Source: Phycisphaeraceae bacterium
GTDB taxonomy: Bacteria > Planctomycetota > Phycisphaerae > Phycisphaerales > UBA1924
Reading direction: 5' to 3'
Length of the DNA: 64,000 nt
NCBI GenBank assembly: GCA_019636795.1
Contig: JAHBWW010000005.1
Span: 186,001-250,000 of the forward strand
Shown in pieces: positions 34,406 to 43,332 of the stretch (its first letter is position 1; every line of letters starts with the position of its first letter). The notes beneath the pieces are model-generated. The model saw only the letters and a list, made by a program, of their open reading frames with translations, was not told the origin of the DNA and did not search any database. The translations under genes and the position numbers were made by a program.

Positions 34406-35788
34406 TCACGGCCGCTCAGCCAGCGCCAACGCCTGTAATGCAATCGTGTGCAGATCGATGTTGTCGATGAATGGTTTGACCAGCTCCGCACCCGGTCCCA
34501 AGGCCGTCACCTCGCACATGTCCGACGTGTGGTTCGGGCTGAGAAAGGCAACCGCGAGATGATTGGCGAGCAAGGCTCCGATCGAACCGGTTGTGCCGTT
34601 GGCCGCGTTAAACCCGTCGACGCGCGCCTTTTCGATGATCGTTCGGCTCACCCAGGCCTCTTCATCCTTGGTCAGTGTCGCTCCGGTCGCCGCGTGCAGG
34701 GCTTGGGCCGCTGTACTCACGAGCCCCGCTTCATCCTGTGGCCCGCTCGACACCTGCGCAGAAACCCAGTCGAGCGAGTGCTTGGCTTGGGCGATTCGCT
34801 CAAGTCCACGGTTGCACGCGCTCCTGCCGAGCGTGAATCCCGGGTTAGCGTTGCCGTGATCCGTGGTCACGATGAGCAGCGTGTCATCGCGTGAAGAAGC
34901 GAATCTGACAGCTTCTCCAATCGCGTCGTCAAACGCGATCTGGTCATGAATGAGCGCGCACGCGTCGTTGCTGTGTGCAGCATGGTCCACACGCCCGCCT
35001 TCAACCTGAAGCACAAACCCACCTGCTCGCGAACCCAGACGCTCAAGAGCCTCGCGCGTCATATCGGCCAGCGTCGGCTCGTGCGCCTCACGATCCAGCG
35101 TGTAACTCATGTGACTGTTCTGGAAAAGCCCAAGCACGCGACCTTCCTTTGGCATGTCGGCAAGTTCCTTGGCCGTGCGCACCACGCGCAAATCCGGGTC
35201 GCGTGCGATGACCGAGTCCGCGAAGTACTGCGCTCCACCACCAAGCACAACATCCACTTTGCGTTCGATGATCTGATCTGCGATCTCCTGTTCGCTGCTG
35301 CGGGATGCGACATTGGCGATGAACGACGCTGGCGTCGCGTGCGTCACACGCGTGGTCGTGACCAATCCTGTCGCCTTGCCGGCCTTTGAAGCGGTCACAA
35401 GCAGGGGCTCGGGCTTGCGTCCATCCGGCGTGACATTGATCGCGCCGTTATGAACGTGCTCTCCGATCCCCCAGGCCGAACCCGCAGCTGCCGAATCCGT
35501 CACCAGCGCATCCGCCGAATACGTCTGCATCACCGACCGCCGCGAACCCTCGCGCAACCAGAGTTCAGCCCAGTGCGATCCTCGGCCATGAACCCGCCGC
35601 AGCATCACATCGGCAATCGTCAGCGTGCCCTGGCTCATGCCGTCCGAAACCATGAAGATCACATTTCGCGCAGTTCCCGCTCGCGCAGGTCGCACCGTCG
35701 GGGCGCGACCAAGCGCAGGCCCCACAGCCAGCAGCCCGCCGGCTGCACCAATGCCCAGAAACTCACGACGCCCCAGTCCATGTCTCAT
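34406..35788 (-). CDS. Alkaline phosphatase, Tat-exported
   Basis: A 460-residue PhoA-type alkaline phosphatase. The N-terminus RREFLGIGAAGGLL is a twin-arginine signal, so the folded enzyme is exported. NVIFMVSDGMSQGTL supplies a metal-binding Asp, and DALVTDSAAAGSAWG carries the Ser nucleophile preceded by Asp. The second metal site shows VEGGRVDHAAHSND and VTTDHGN. Substrate is phosphate monoesters in the periplasm or cell surface. No Pho box was recognised. It begins 10 bp downstream of the BatA/vWA gene and ends 28 bp before the M20 gene, so it may belong to one long transcript from rlmE. Confidence 0.93.
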   Translation of the reverse strand: MRHGLGRREFLGIGAAGGLLAVGPALGRAPTVRPARAGTARNVIFMVSDGMSQGTLTIADVMLRRVHGRGSHWAELWLREGSRRSVMQTYSADALVTDSAAAGSAWGIGEHVHNGAINVTPDGRKPEPLLVTASKAGKATGLVTTTRVTHATPASFIANVASRSSEQEIADQIIERKVDVVLGGGAQYFADSVIARDPDLRVVRTAKELADMPKEGRVLGLFQNSHMSYTLDREAHEPTLADMTREALERLGSRAGGFVLQVEGGRVDHAAHSNDACALIHDQIAFDDAIGEAVRFASSRDDTLLIVTTDHGNANPGFTLGRSACNRGLERIAQAKHSLDWVSAQVSSGPQDEAGLVSTAAQALHAATGATLTKDEEAWVSRTIIEKARVDGFNAANGTTGSIGALLANHLAVAFLSPNHTSDMCEVTALGPGAELVKPFIDNIDLHTIALQALALAERP

Positions 35789-35798
35789 GTCATTCCTC

Positions 35799-37727
35799 CT
35801 ACAGCCTCACCCGAACAGCATACACGAACCACTCGATGATGAGCAGCACACCCGCAGCAGCAACAAACCACATCCAGATTTCGCGCAATCCTTGCACCTC
35901 GTCGAGCGGGACCGCTTCGACGCCACTGATCGTCAATCGCTCACGCCGATCAAGCCTGCTCTCACGAGCGTCAAACATGTTGATCGCCAGAACAGGAACA
36001 TCGGCCCCTTCCACACGATACACCCCAGCCTTGGGCAGCACGCCCAGAGACATCGCGCCAGCATGCTCGGGCCGCGACAGTTGCACGTTGATCGGTCCCT
36101 GCACTCGCACATCCCCGCGCGTGCCCCGTGTCCCGACAATCACCGGCTCGGTCGTGCTCCAGCTCGTCGATGTCCGGCCACGTTCCGCGTCGGTCAGAAA
36201 CTCGACCGCGTTGAAAAGAAAGATCGGGAAACTGTGATGCAGAGGCCAGTTCGACTGCTCTAACCCAAACGAAACGACCAGGTGCCGCCCGCCCGATCCT
36301 TCAACAACCTGCATGGCAGGGCCGTCCGACAGCAGCGCAATATCCGACACGCGACCAACTCGGGCAAGCTCCTCCGCGTCCGGAGGCCCAGCCCAACGCC
36401 CGACTTGAATCGCATCCAGCGCCACATGGCGAAGCACCGGCGAACGACGATCCCACGACAGTACGAATCCACCATTACGCATCGCCACCCCATCGCGCGG
36501 CTCGCCAAATGAAAGTGTCGGAATACCTCCCAGAGTGCGTCTTGCCACACCCTCGAACACGACCAGATCAAACGCATCAGCCCCCGACGCCGCAAAAGCC
36601 TCGAACTGTGACTCAGGAATCACCCGCAACGATCGAAGCGGCAACTCCCCAAGTGCATCGACAAGAAACGGATTCCCCGCCCTTGCATCCGGATGCACCA
36701 ACAAAACCCTTGGCCTCGTTGGGGTCATCAGGTACACGCTGGCAACATTGTCGGCCTCAAGCACATCGGCTCGCCCAATCACAACAGTGATGAGCCCATT
36801 GCCAGGTACGCGCAGTCTGAAACTCTGTCCCGTCTGGGCAGGTTCCTCTCGCGATGCGGCCGGCACCCGCATCGCATGTTGTGCAACTTCCCGCCCATCA
36901 AGCAGCAGCGACACGGGCACCGTGATCGCCTCCATGCTTGTCGATTGCAACTGGACGAACATCGTCACGCTAGCCGGATCCTCATCGCTGCGCATGGCCG
37001 AACAACTGACAATCGCGACGTTGTCAATCGCATCGCGCGCTGTCTTCACAGCCGAGAAACTCACCTGTGCTCCCGCGATTGCCAGCGGCCCTTCATCATT
37101 TGAGCCCCCATCCGAAAACACCACAACCAGCGGTGACTCATCCAGGCTCTCCTCTTGTGCTGAGTGTTGCAAGAGGGTCTCGATCATCCGCAGCGCCGGT
37201 GCCATGCGTCCTGGCTGATCTGTCGGTTCGATCATTGCAAGAGCGGCACGTACCTCGCCAAGCGTCATTACCGGCCGCCCTACCACCGCCGCCTCATGCG
37301 CAAACGACACGACACTCACACTGACCTGACCGCTTGACGAGAGCAGATCCCGCGCGAACGCGACCGCGTCTTCCTTGGCCGCATCAAGCCGCGACTGCCC
37401 GCCGACTCCATCGGTCGCGCTCATCGAGGCTGAGCAATCAACCAGAAGAAAACATCGCGCGACCGCCGCCGATGAACCCTCGATCGCAGGCCGAGCCAGT
37501 GCAACCAGAAACAACAGCAGAATCAACGCATGCAACAACAACAGCAGCGATGGAGGAATCCAACGCAGGGGCACATTCACCTGCACATCATGCGCCGCCT
37601 GCTCCCACAGCAAAGTCGAACTGATCGTCATCGGCCGCCGTCGAAGCTTGAGCAGATAAAGCCCGATCAGCACGGGCAGTGTCACAGCCAAAGCAATCAA
37701 CGCTGGAATAGGCGCAAGCAGCGTCAT
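35799..37727 (-). CDS. BatA-type membrane protein with von Willebrand factor A domain
   Basis: A 642-residue inner-membrane protein. Two N-terminal helices (ALIALAVTLPVLIGLYLL and SLLLLLHALILLLFLVALA) with the BatA-family segment between them are followed by a vWA domain starting CFLLVDCSASMS, the MIDAS DxSxS, with VVFSDGGSND as another metal-site region. The middle third is beta-rich and unassigned. The C-terminal helix (WFVAAAGVLLIIEWFVYAV) anchors it again. Such proteins accompany MoxR ATPases and DUF58 proteins in aerotolerance-type operons, but neither is in the window. It overlaps rlmE by 4 bp. Confidence 0.88.
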   Translation of the reverse strand: MTLLAPIPALIALAVTLPVLIGLYLLKLRRRPMTISSTLLWEQAAHDVQVNVPLRWIPPSLLLLLHALILLLFLVALARPAIEGSSAAVARCFLLVDCSASMSATDGVGGQSRLDAAKEDAVAFARDLLSSSGQVSVSVVSFAHEAAVVGRPVMTLGEVRAALAMIEPTDQPGRMAPALRMIETLLQHSAQEESLDESPLVVVFSDGGSNDEGPLAIAGAQVSFSAVKTARDAIDNVAIVSCSAMRSDEDPASVTMFVQLQSTSMEAITVPVSLLLDGREVAQHAMRVPAASREEPAQTGQSFRLRVPGNGLITVVIGRADVLEADNVASVYLMTPTRPRVLLVHPDARAGNPFLVDALGELPLRSLRVIPESQFEAFAASGADAFDLVVFEGVARRTLGGIPTLSFGEPRDGVAMRNGGFVLSWDRRSPVLRHVALDAIQVGRWAGPPDAEELARVGRVSDIALLSDGPAMQVVEGSGGRHLVVSFGLEQSNWPLHHSFPIFLFNAVEFLTDAERGRTSTSWSTTEPVIVGTRGTRGDVRVQGPINVQLSRPEHAGAMSLGVLPKAGVYRVEGADVPVLAINMFDARESRLDRRERLTISGVEAVPLDEVQGLREIWMWFVAAAGVLLIIEWFVYAVRVRL

Positions 37728-38320
37728 GCCTGATCCTGTGCCCGAAATCGCTGCGCGATCAGAAACGTCTCGCGCGAGACATCGCGGCTCGCCTGCGGCT
37801 TGAACATCCGGGCCTGCTCGAACATGCCTCGCGCCTCACGCAGCACCTCGGCCGTCTCGGCGCCCTCCAGAATCTTCATCACCAGCGATCCGCCCGTCCG
37901 CATCAGCGCCGGGCACAGTCTCAGCACCTCGCGACACAACGCTGCCGACCGCAGATCATCCCCCGCACCCGTCGTGTTAGGAGCCATGTCCGAGATGATC
38001 ACATCGAATGGCGGAGCGATCGGCAGCGTTACGGCATCAATTTTCGTCACATCGCCGATCAATGTGCGCACATGCGTCGGCACCGAGGCCTCGATCGCTT
38101 TGAGATCAATCCCCAGAATCTCGGCTTTCGGCCCGCACCGCTCGGCCAGAACCTGCAGCCACGAGCCTGGAGCACACCCAAGATCCAGAACCTTCCTCGC
38201 CTTGCCCAGCAGTTTGAACTTGTCATCAATCTCGATGAGCTTGTACGCAGAACGCGCGACATAACCCTCACTCTTGGCCTGCCGAAAGAACCTATCGTGA
38301 AGTTGCCGCTTTTGAGGCAT
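37724..38320 (-). CDS. rlmE: 23S rRNA uridine-2552 2'-O-methyltransferase
   Basis: A 198-residue FtsJ/RrmJ-family methyltransferase that modifies U2552 in the peptidyl-transferase A loop. The N-terminus DRFFRQAKSEGYVARSAYKLIEIDDKF is the family opening; the SAM motif is VLDLGCAPGSWLQVLAE, and catalytic residues fall in the SAYKL Lys, the SDMAPN Asp, and VMKILEG Lys. The final residues are a short basic tail. The start at 38320 gives the usual family length; the open frame continues 170 codons upstream antisense to the kinase gene. Divergent from the kinase with about 30 bp between. Confidence 0.95.
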   Translation of the reverse strand: MPQKRQLHDRFFRQAKSEGYVARSAYKLIEIDDKFKLLGKARKVLDLGCAPGSWLQVLAERCGPKAEILGIDLKAIEASVPTHVRTLIGDVTKIDAVTLPIAPPFDVIISDMAPNTTGAGDDLRSAALCREVLRLCPALMRTGGSLVMKILEGAETAEVLREARGMFEQARMFKPQASRDVSRETFLIAQRFRAQDQA

Positions 38321-38350
38321 CGAAGCACTGTAGGAGCGAGAGTTCAAACC

Positions 38351-39394
38351 GTGGATCAACCCGACTCGGGACAATCCGATGCCGTGCACGCCGCGCGAAC
38401 CCAGGCCGCAGCCGCCAGAAAGCGATCCAAGGCATTCGATCCCACCTCCATCGGACCATGGAACGTGGCAGCACGTATCGGATCGGGCGGAATGGGCATC
38501 GTCTACCTTGTCGAGCATCGCGACACCAATCAGGTCGCGGCCCTCAAGGTCCTGCGCCCGGGTCTTGAATCCGCAAGTGCAGGTCGTCGCTTCGTGCAGG
38601 AAATCGAGATTCTTCAGCGACTCGAGCATCCCGCGATCGCGAAGATCTACGACGCTGGCGTTGCAACCCTCGGCATCGCGCCGTGTCACTATTACGCCAT
38701 GGAGTATGTCCCGGGCTACCACCTCGTTCGACACGCCGAGATCAACGACCTTACTGTCAAACTCAAGGTTGAACTCTTCGCGCGCGTGTGCGATGGAATG
38801 GCCTACGCGCATGGGCAGGGAGTTTTGCACCGCGACCTCAAGCCTCAGAACATCGTTATCGAGATGGGAGGCGGGCCAAAGATTCTCGACTTCGGCGTCG
38901 CACGTCTCACCGCCGACGGCACCTCAACCATGCACACCCAGGATGGACAAATGCTCGGCACAGTGCAGTACATGCCGCCCGAGCAGATCCTCGGCCTGCA
39001 CGGCCAGCTCGATGCCTCCGCCGACGTCTACGCCCTCGGCGTGGTGCTCTATCAGCTTATCTTCGGACAGTTGCCATACGACAGCTCAAAGAAGGCAGCC
39101 GCCGATCTGTTGCAACAGATTCGCCAGGGCGAGCCAAACTTTCCATCGCTCGAGGGCGACCTTACCGAAGATCATCGACGCGTCATGCTCGTTGCGATGT
39201 CTCCGAATCGTGCACATCGCTACAAAAATGCTGCGGACCTCGCGGACGAAGTACGTCGGCTCATCGCCGGCCAGCCGATTCGAGGCACGGTTGTGCGCTT
39301 GCCCACCGATGAACCCCCCCGCCCGGGGCTTGGGGCGAGGCTGCGCAACCTCATCCGCCGCTCCGATACGTCGACTGACGCAGAGCGAGAATGA
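38351..39394 (+). CDS. Serine/threonine protein kinase
   Basis: A 347-residue Hanks-type kinase. Glycine loop IGSGGMGIVYLVEH, ATP-binding Lys in VAALKVLRPG, catalytic loop VLHRDLKPQNIVI, DFGVARL and the APE-equivalent YMPPEQI are all present, so it should be active. The C-terminal part after residue 315 is Pro/Arg-rich without a membrane helix, so it is probably cytosolic. I chose the GTG at 38351; a GGAG lies fourteen bases away, so the start is uncertain, and the N-terminal 35 residues are Gln/Ala-rich. Its last 44 bp overlap the end of the convergent coiled-coil gene. Confidence 0.9.
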   Translation: MDQPDSGQSDAVHAARTQAAAARKRSKAFDPTSIGPWNVAARIGSGGMGIVYLVEHRDTNQVAALKVLRPGLESASAGRRFVQEIEILQRLEHPAIAKIYDAGVATLGIAPCHYYAMEYVPGYHLVRHAEINDLTVKLKVELFARVCDGMAYAHGQGVLHRDLKPQNIVIEMGGGPKILDFGVARLTADGTSTMHTQDGQMLGTVQYMPPEQILGLHGQLDASADVYALGVVLYQLIFGQLPYDSSKKAAADLLQQIRQGEPNFPSLEGDLTEDHRRVMLVAMSPNRAHRYKNAADLADEVRRLIAGQPIRGTVVRLPTDEPPRPGLGARLRNLIRRSDTSTDAERE

Positions 39395-39899
39395 GTTCAA
39401 CCTCGCCGATACTGCAATGCAGTTTACGAGCAATTTGAATGGCATCGCATCCTTCGTCAGCCATGTTCACCACCTGCCGATCAAGTTGTCCTGATGCGGA
39501 TGGCCCTGTCTCATGCGCTTGCGCACTGGCGACGAGTTCACGCAGAGTCTGCAACCGCTCGTCCGCCTGTTCGATCAGCAACTCCAATCGCGCCGCCTTG
39601 GCATCAAGCGTCTTGGCCAAAGTCCTGCTCAGTTCGCTCGCCTCGGCCATCATCGTTGACAGGGGCTCGCGCGAGGCAGTCGCTTCGGTACGCACCCGGG
39701 TGATGACTTCGCGAGGCGACTCCGCGACTTGCGTGCGCTGCCGGTTTGTCGCCTTGCGCAGCAGCCTCGTGATCGTGATCACCAGAATGAGCGTTCCGAA
39801 CGCCAGCAGCATGGTGGGCAGAAGTTGGCTTTCGCTCTTTGCTTCTCCATCGACGGCTGTCGGAATCAGTTCAGTATGTTGGAGCTCCTGACCTATCAT
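39351..39899 (-). CDS. Membrane-anchored coiled-coil protein with C-terminal HTH-like motif
   Basis: A 182-residue protein of unknown function. One N-terminal membrane helix (LLPTMLLAFGTLILVITITRLL) is followed by a basic segment and a long coiled coil (STMMAEASELSRTLAKTL, LLIEQADERLQTLRELV). The last 40 residues (VVNMADEGCDAIQIARKLHCSIGEVELILALR) resemble the HTH-like tail of DUF2802/DUF6115 proteins. The start at 39899 is only six bases from the tilS start, in the opposite direction, so the promoters must overlap the coding sequences. The last 44 bp overlap the kinase gene. Confidence 0.72.
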   Translation of the reverse strand: MIGQELQHTELIPTAVDGEAKSESQLLPTMLLAFGTLILVITITRLLRKATNRQRTQVAESPREVITRVRTEATASREPLSTMMAEASELSRTLAKTLDAKAARLELLIEQADERLQTLRELVASAQAHETGPSASGQLDRQVVNMADEGCDAIQIARKLHCSIGEVELILALRQSTYRSGG

Positions 39900-39905
39900 C
39901 GTGCG

Positions 39906-40934
39906 ATGTCGTCCTCCGACCTTGTGACTACCCCTTCGCCACGTCATCCATTCGTTCGGCGGGTGCGTCAGGCGTGGCGATGCCTGACAGGTGGTTCGGC
40001 AGTTCGAGACTCTGAACGTGCAACTCTGGTGGCATGTTCAGGGGGCGCAGATTCTGCCGCACTGGTCCTGGCACTTGCTTCACGCCCGATCGTCGTTGCA
40101 CACATCGTCCATGATCTGCGTGAACAACCACAAGCGATGGCCGATCGCGATGCCACCGCAGATTTTGCGCGTTCGCTCGGCCTCCCCTTCGTGCACTCGC
40201 AAGTCCAAGTGCGGAATTTGCCCGGCAACTGCGAAGCCACAGCACGAGCGGCTCGTTATCGCGCCCTGAACGACTTGGCGCAGGCATCGGGCTGTCCATT
40301 CGTTGCCACCGCCCATCAGGCCGATGATCAACTCGAAACTATCCTCATGCGCCTGGCTCGCGGTTCCGGCCTGCGGGGGCTGCGCGGCATTCTTCCAACG
40401 CGGTCTATGAATGGGTCCACGCTCGTGAGGCCCATGCTCGGGCTCTCGCGGGCCGAGTGCGAGAACCTGTGCGCCGCCTGTGGTTATGTCTGGCGGGTTG
40501 ATTTGACCAACATGGATCCTGCTCACACACGCGCAGCCATTCGTGCGAGCGTTGTGCCCGCCCTCAAACAGATCGACTCGCGCGTACTGGCCGGTGCTGG
40601 CCGCACCGCCGAGCAGGTTCGTCGCCTCACGAACCTGATCGAGCCGCAGATTCGCAGCCTGATGTCAACTGCGCAGGAATCGGGCAACGCCCCCTATGCA
40701 TGGGATCGAGCTGCTTTGCGCGACGCCAATCCGTGGATTGTCGGTGAACTCGTACGCCGCGCAATCAGCACACACTCGGCAGGTGCTCGGCTCGACCGAA
40801 TCGGAACCGCCGTGACGGATCGGGTCGTGTCCGCTATCCAGGATACAGTGGGTGGTGTTCGAAGTTTTCAGGTCGGAGCCGTTACAATCGTCATTGACCG
40901 TGAACGTGTGATCATCAAGGGGAATGAACCGTGA
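39906..40934 (+). CDS. tilS: tRNA(Ile)-lysidine synthase
   Basis: A 342-residue N-type ATP pyrophosphatase. The PP-loop SGGADS is at residues 45-50, followed by ATAHQADDQLETILMRLARGSGLRGL and the catalytic segment around RVDLTNMDP. The enzyme converts C34 of tRNA-Ile2 to lysidine so that it reads AUA, an essential function. The C-terminal extension seen in E. coli TilS is reduced to about 80 residues (AGARLDRIG...FQVGAVTIVI). Start at ATG 39906, with no Shine-Dalgarno. The next gene starts with GTG overlapping its stop by 4 bp. Confidence 0.93.
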   Translation: MSSSDLVTTPSPRHPFVRRVRQAWRCLTGGSAVRDSERATLVACSGGADSAALVLALASRPIVVAHIVHDLREQPQAMADRDATADFARSLGLPFVHSQVQVRNLPGNCEATARAARYRALNDLAQASGCPFVATAHQADDQLETILMRLARGSGLRGLRGILPTRSMNGSTLVRPMLGLSRAECENLCAACGYVWRVDLTNMDPAHTRAAIRASVVPALKQIDSRVLAGAGRTAEQVRRLTNLIEPQIRSLMSTAQESGNAPYAWDRAALRDANPWIVGELVRRAISTHSAGARLDRIGTAVTDRVVSAIQDTVGGVRSFQVGAVTIVIDRERVIIKGNEP

Positions 40935-41317
40935 GTCAGACTCCACGCATCGTCCTCATCGGGCATTGCAGTGCGGACTCCTCCATGCTCAAGTCCGCCG
41001 TTCGAACTGCGGTGCCTGAAGCGGAATTCGTCTCAGTCACAACTGATGCCGATGTCCACGCTGCAGTCGACCGGGCAGACCTCCTGCTCATCAACCGCGT
41101 ACTTGATGGCAATTTCTCGAACACGAGCGGACTCGACCTGATCGATTCAGTAGTCACCGCTTCGCCTCAGGCACGCGTCATGCTCGTCAGCAACTTTGCT
41201 GACGCCCAGCAGCAGGCCATAGAGCGCGGCGCGTTGCCAGGAATTGGCAAAAGCACCCTTCGTTCACCTCAAACCAAAGAGCGCATACGCAGTGCTATCC
41301 AAACGGAGAAAGCATGA
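40931..41317 (+). CDS. Pseudo-receiver domain protein
   Basis: A 128-residue protein with the fold pattern of a CheY-like receiver: strand IVLIGHC, strand ADLLLINRVLDG, SGLDLIDSV, ARVMLVSNF and GIGKSTLR (conserved Lys). The acidic pair at the end of strand 1 is replaced by GH, and the phospho-acceptor Asp by Asn (LLINR), so it should not be phosphorylated canonically. GTG start overlaps the tilS stop, and its own stop overlaps the aminopeptidase P start, so the three are translationally coupled. No output domain. Role unknown, possibly a protein-binding adaptor. Confidence 0.72.
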   Translation: MSQTPRIVLIGHCSADSSMLKSAVRTAVPEAEFVSVTTDADVHAAVDRADLLLINRVLDGNFSNTSGLDLIDSVVTASPQARVMLVSNFADAQQQAIERGALPGIGKSTLRSPQTKERIRSAIQTEKA

Positions 41318-42570
41318 TCAACAGCCCCATCAAAGTCGAAGAGTTTCAATCGCGGAGGGCTAGCGTGCTTCGCTCGCTCAAAGGCGCCGTCGGATTGGTC
41401 CAGTCGGGCAACGGCGCTCCGCCTCTGCGAGGAATATGGGAAGCCGACTCCTTCTTCTACTACCTGACCGGGATTCGCAGTGAATCTGGTGCTTCGATCC
41501 TTTTTGATGGCACCAACCCGAATCCGAAGCGGCGGGTGATCCTGTTTCTCAAGCCCATCGACCCCGAGTTCGAACGCTGGGACGGCTATCGGGAGATGAT
41601 CGGTGAGGACATGCGCGAGGGTCTCGGGTTCGAGACCGTGATGCGCACAACGTCGCTCCCGACGCTCCTGACGCAGGCATTGACGCGTACCAAGCGTGCC
41701 GCTTGCCTCCACCCATTTGCGGTGTACGACGCGCCGCCGACATCGGACCTCACGATCTTCCGTAAGGTGGCCGAGCGGGTGCCGGGCCTCGCGATTGAGG
41801 ACCGCACGGATGTACTTCCAGCGATGCGTGCTGTTAAATCGCGCGCAGAGCAGACTCTTGTGCGCAAGGCTGTGCACGCAACTCAGGTCGGCTACGAAGC
41901 CGCAATGCGCACGATCGCTCCCGGCGCGAATGAGCGCGATGTGCAACGGGCACTCGAAGAGGGGTTTGTCGCTGGAGGTGCCTCGCGCCCCGCATACAAC
42001 TCAATCGTGGGGTCGGGGCTCAACGCCACTGTGCTTCACTACCACGACAACGATGCAACGCTCAGCGACGGGGAGTTGCTCCTGATCGACGCTGGTGCGG
42101 AGTTCGGCGGGTATTGCGCCGACGTGACACGGGTTATTCCCGTCAGCGGCCGATTCACCAAGGAGCAGCGCGCGATGTACGACATCGTTCTGCGCGCGCT
42201 CGATGCCGGCATTCGTGCTGTCCGTCCCGGGGCGAGTTTCGTCGATGTCGATCGCGCCAGCCGCGACGTGATCGAGCACGCCGGGCTTGGTGATGCGTTC
42301 ATCCACGGGATCGGACACCACATCGGCATCGATGTGCATGATCCGCAGACCAATGGCAAACTCGAACCGGGGATGATCTTGACAGTCGAGCCCGGAATTT
42401 ACCTGAAGGACCAGCGCATCGGCATCCGGATCGAAGATGATGTTCTGGTCACCTCGAATGGGCGGGTGAATCTGACGCGCGAGATTGCGCGCACGGCTGA
42501 CGAGGTTGAGGCGGCGATGAAGTCCGCTCGGCGTGCGCTCAGTTCACGTTCTCGCTCCGCCCGGGCGTAG
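41314..42570 (+). CDS. pepP: Xaa-Pro aminopeptidase (aminopeptidase P, M24B)
   Basis: A 418-residue di-metal peptidase removing N-terminal residues before proline. The N-terminal creatinase-like domain (EADSFFYYLTGIRSESGA) precedes the pita-bread domain; metal ligands are in LIDAGAEFGGYCADVTRV (two Asp), HGIGHHIGIDVHD (His), TVEPGIY (Glu) and GIRIEDDVLV (Glu). Length equals E. coli PepP. Coupled to the pseudo-receiver gene by a 4-bp overlap. Its last 32 bp overlap the convergent hypothetical gene. Confidence 0.95.
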   Translation: MINSPIKVEEFQSRRASVLRSLKGAVGLVQSGNGAPPLRGIWEADSFFYYLTGIRSESGASILFDGTNPNPKRRVILFLKPIDPEFERWDGYREMIGEDMREGLGFETVMRTTSLPTLLTQALTRTKRAACLHPFAVYDAPPTSDLTIFRKVAERVPGLAIEDRTDVLPAMRAVKSRAEQTLVRKAVHATQVGYEAAMRTIAPGANERDVQRALEEGFVAGGASRPAYNSIVGSGLNATVLHYHDNDATLSDGELLLIDAGAEFGGYCADVTRVIPVSGRFTKEQRAMYDIVLRALDAGIRAVRPGASFVDVDRASRDVIEHAGLGDAFIHGIGHHIGIDVHDPQTNGKLEPGMILTVEPGIYLKDQRIGIRIEDDVLVTSNGRVNLTREIARTADEVEAAMKSARRALSSRSRSARA

Positions 42571-42970
42571 TGCAGCGGCTGCCAGAAGCATCACGAGCGT
42601 CCACGCGAGAGGCAGACCGACCCGGCGAGGCGAGTGGTTTGCGCGACATGCCGAGGACTTCGAGGGCTTCGATGCCGTCGCTTCCGGGGCGTTCGAGCAG
42701 GGCTTCGACTTCGGCTGGGCCGAGATTGTGCGCGCGGGCATAGGCGAAGAAGAGCGAAACCGCGAGGGCCGATTCGTTGCCATCGACGCGTTGCCGCACA
42801 CGCGAGTCGCGCACAATCGTGGCAGCGGAGCGGACAATTTCACTGATGAGGCTCGCGCGTCGCGATGTGCTGAGGGATCGTGCCCAGGCGACAAGGGGGG
42901 TGTCGGCAGTTTTTGCGCTCAGGTTCGGTGCGCGTCCGTGATTTGACATTTCGTCATCCGGAATGTTCAT
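42539..42970 (-). CDS. Hypothetical protein
   Basis: A 143-residue protein I do not recognise. Helical pattern with a hydrophobic core (LISEIVRSAATIVRDSRVRQRVD, ALAVSLFFAYARAHNLGPAEVEALL), no signal or membrane helix, and a Ser/Arg-rich tail. The ATG at 42970 is chosen over the one at 43171 because the added N-terminus reads as non-coding; no Shine-Dalgarno is visible. Expression antisense to the 3' end of pepP for 32 bp. The region lies upstream of the sigma factor gene on the opposite strand; a link to it cannot be shown. Confidence 0.55.
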   Translation of the reverse strand: MNIPDDEMSNHGRAPNLSAKTADTPLVAWARSLSTSRRASLISEIVRSAATIVRDSRVRQRVDGNESALAVSLFFAYARAHNLGPAEVEALLERPGSDGIEALEVLGMSRKPLASPGRSASRVDARDASGSRCTTPGRSENVN

Positions 42971-43332
42971 GTCTGAGTTGTCCACCAACCGAGATGTGGG
43001 CGTGAAGAAGTCAGGTGTGACTTGACAAGCGAAGTGAATCTCTGTTAGAACAATCGAACCGGTTCTTGGATCTTTCTCGGAAAAAGCCTCAATTTGCGGG
43101 ATTGATGTACGAGGGAATGACAAAGCGTAGAAAAGGATCCGCTTATCGAGTATTGTCCATATTGTCGGCATATGTCTTGAGTATCAAGTGGGAAGCGGAC
43201 ATTGCCGAGGATTCATTGTGCGACCCTGTCTGTGTATCCGACTGGTTCGTTTTTCGGACATGCCTGTTCTGGGCGAGTGGATCAGGCCGAGGGTGACGAG
43301 TTGGGCGTCGCCACTGCAGCAGGGAGGAATCC
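42971..43332. other. 362-bp AT-richer intergenic region before the sigma factor
   Basis: This stretch separates the hypothetical gene from the ECF sigma gene. It is visibly richer in A and T than neighbouring coding DNA and holds a TTGACA-type promoter candidate at 43022-43050. ATTGTC occurs twice, ten bases apart, near 43160. No small ORF on either strand looks coding. No RNA gene was recognised. The sigma gene is preceded by a good GGGAGG site. Confidence 0.5.
43022..43050 (+). promoter_or_regulatory. Candidate sigma-70 type promoter for the sigma-factor gene
   Basis: TTGACA (43022-43027) is a perfect -35 box; 17 bases later TTAGAA (43045-43050) is a weak -10 (preceded by TG). It lies about 280 bp before the ATG, so the leader would be long. 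Confidence 0.3.

Noticed and set aside
37724-38830. Long rlmE reading frame extending across the kinase gene
   Set aside because: The first 170 codons are antisense to the kinase, whose motifs are intact; the family start is MPQKRQLHDRF.
43022-43332. Small RNA gene before the sigma factor
   Set aside because: Only a -35-like box and AT-rich sequence; no terminator-like hairpin was found to end such an RNA.
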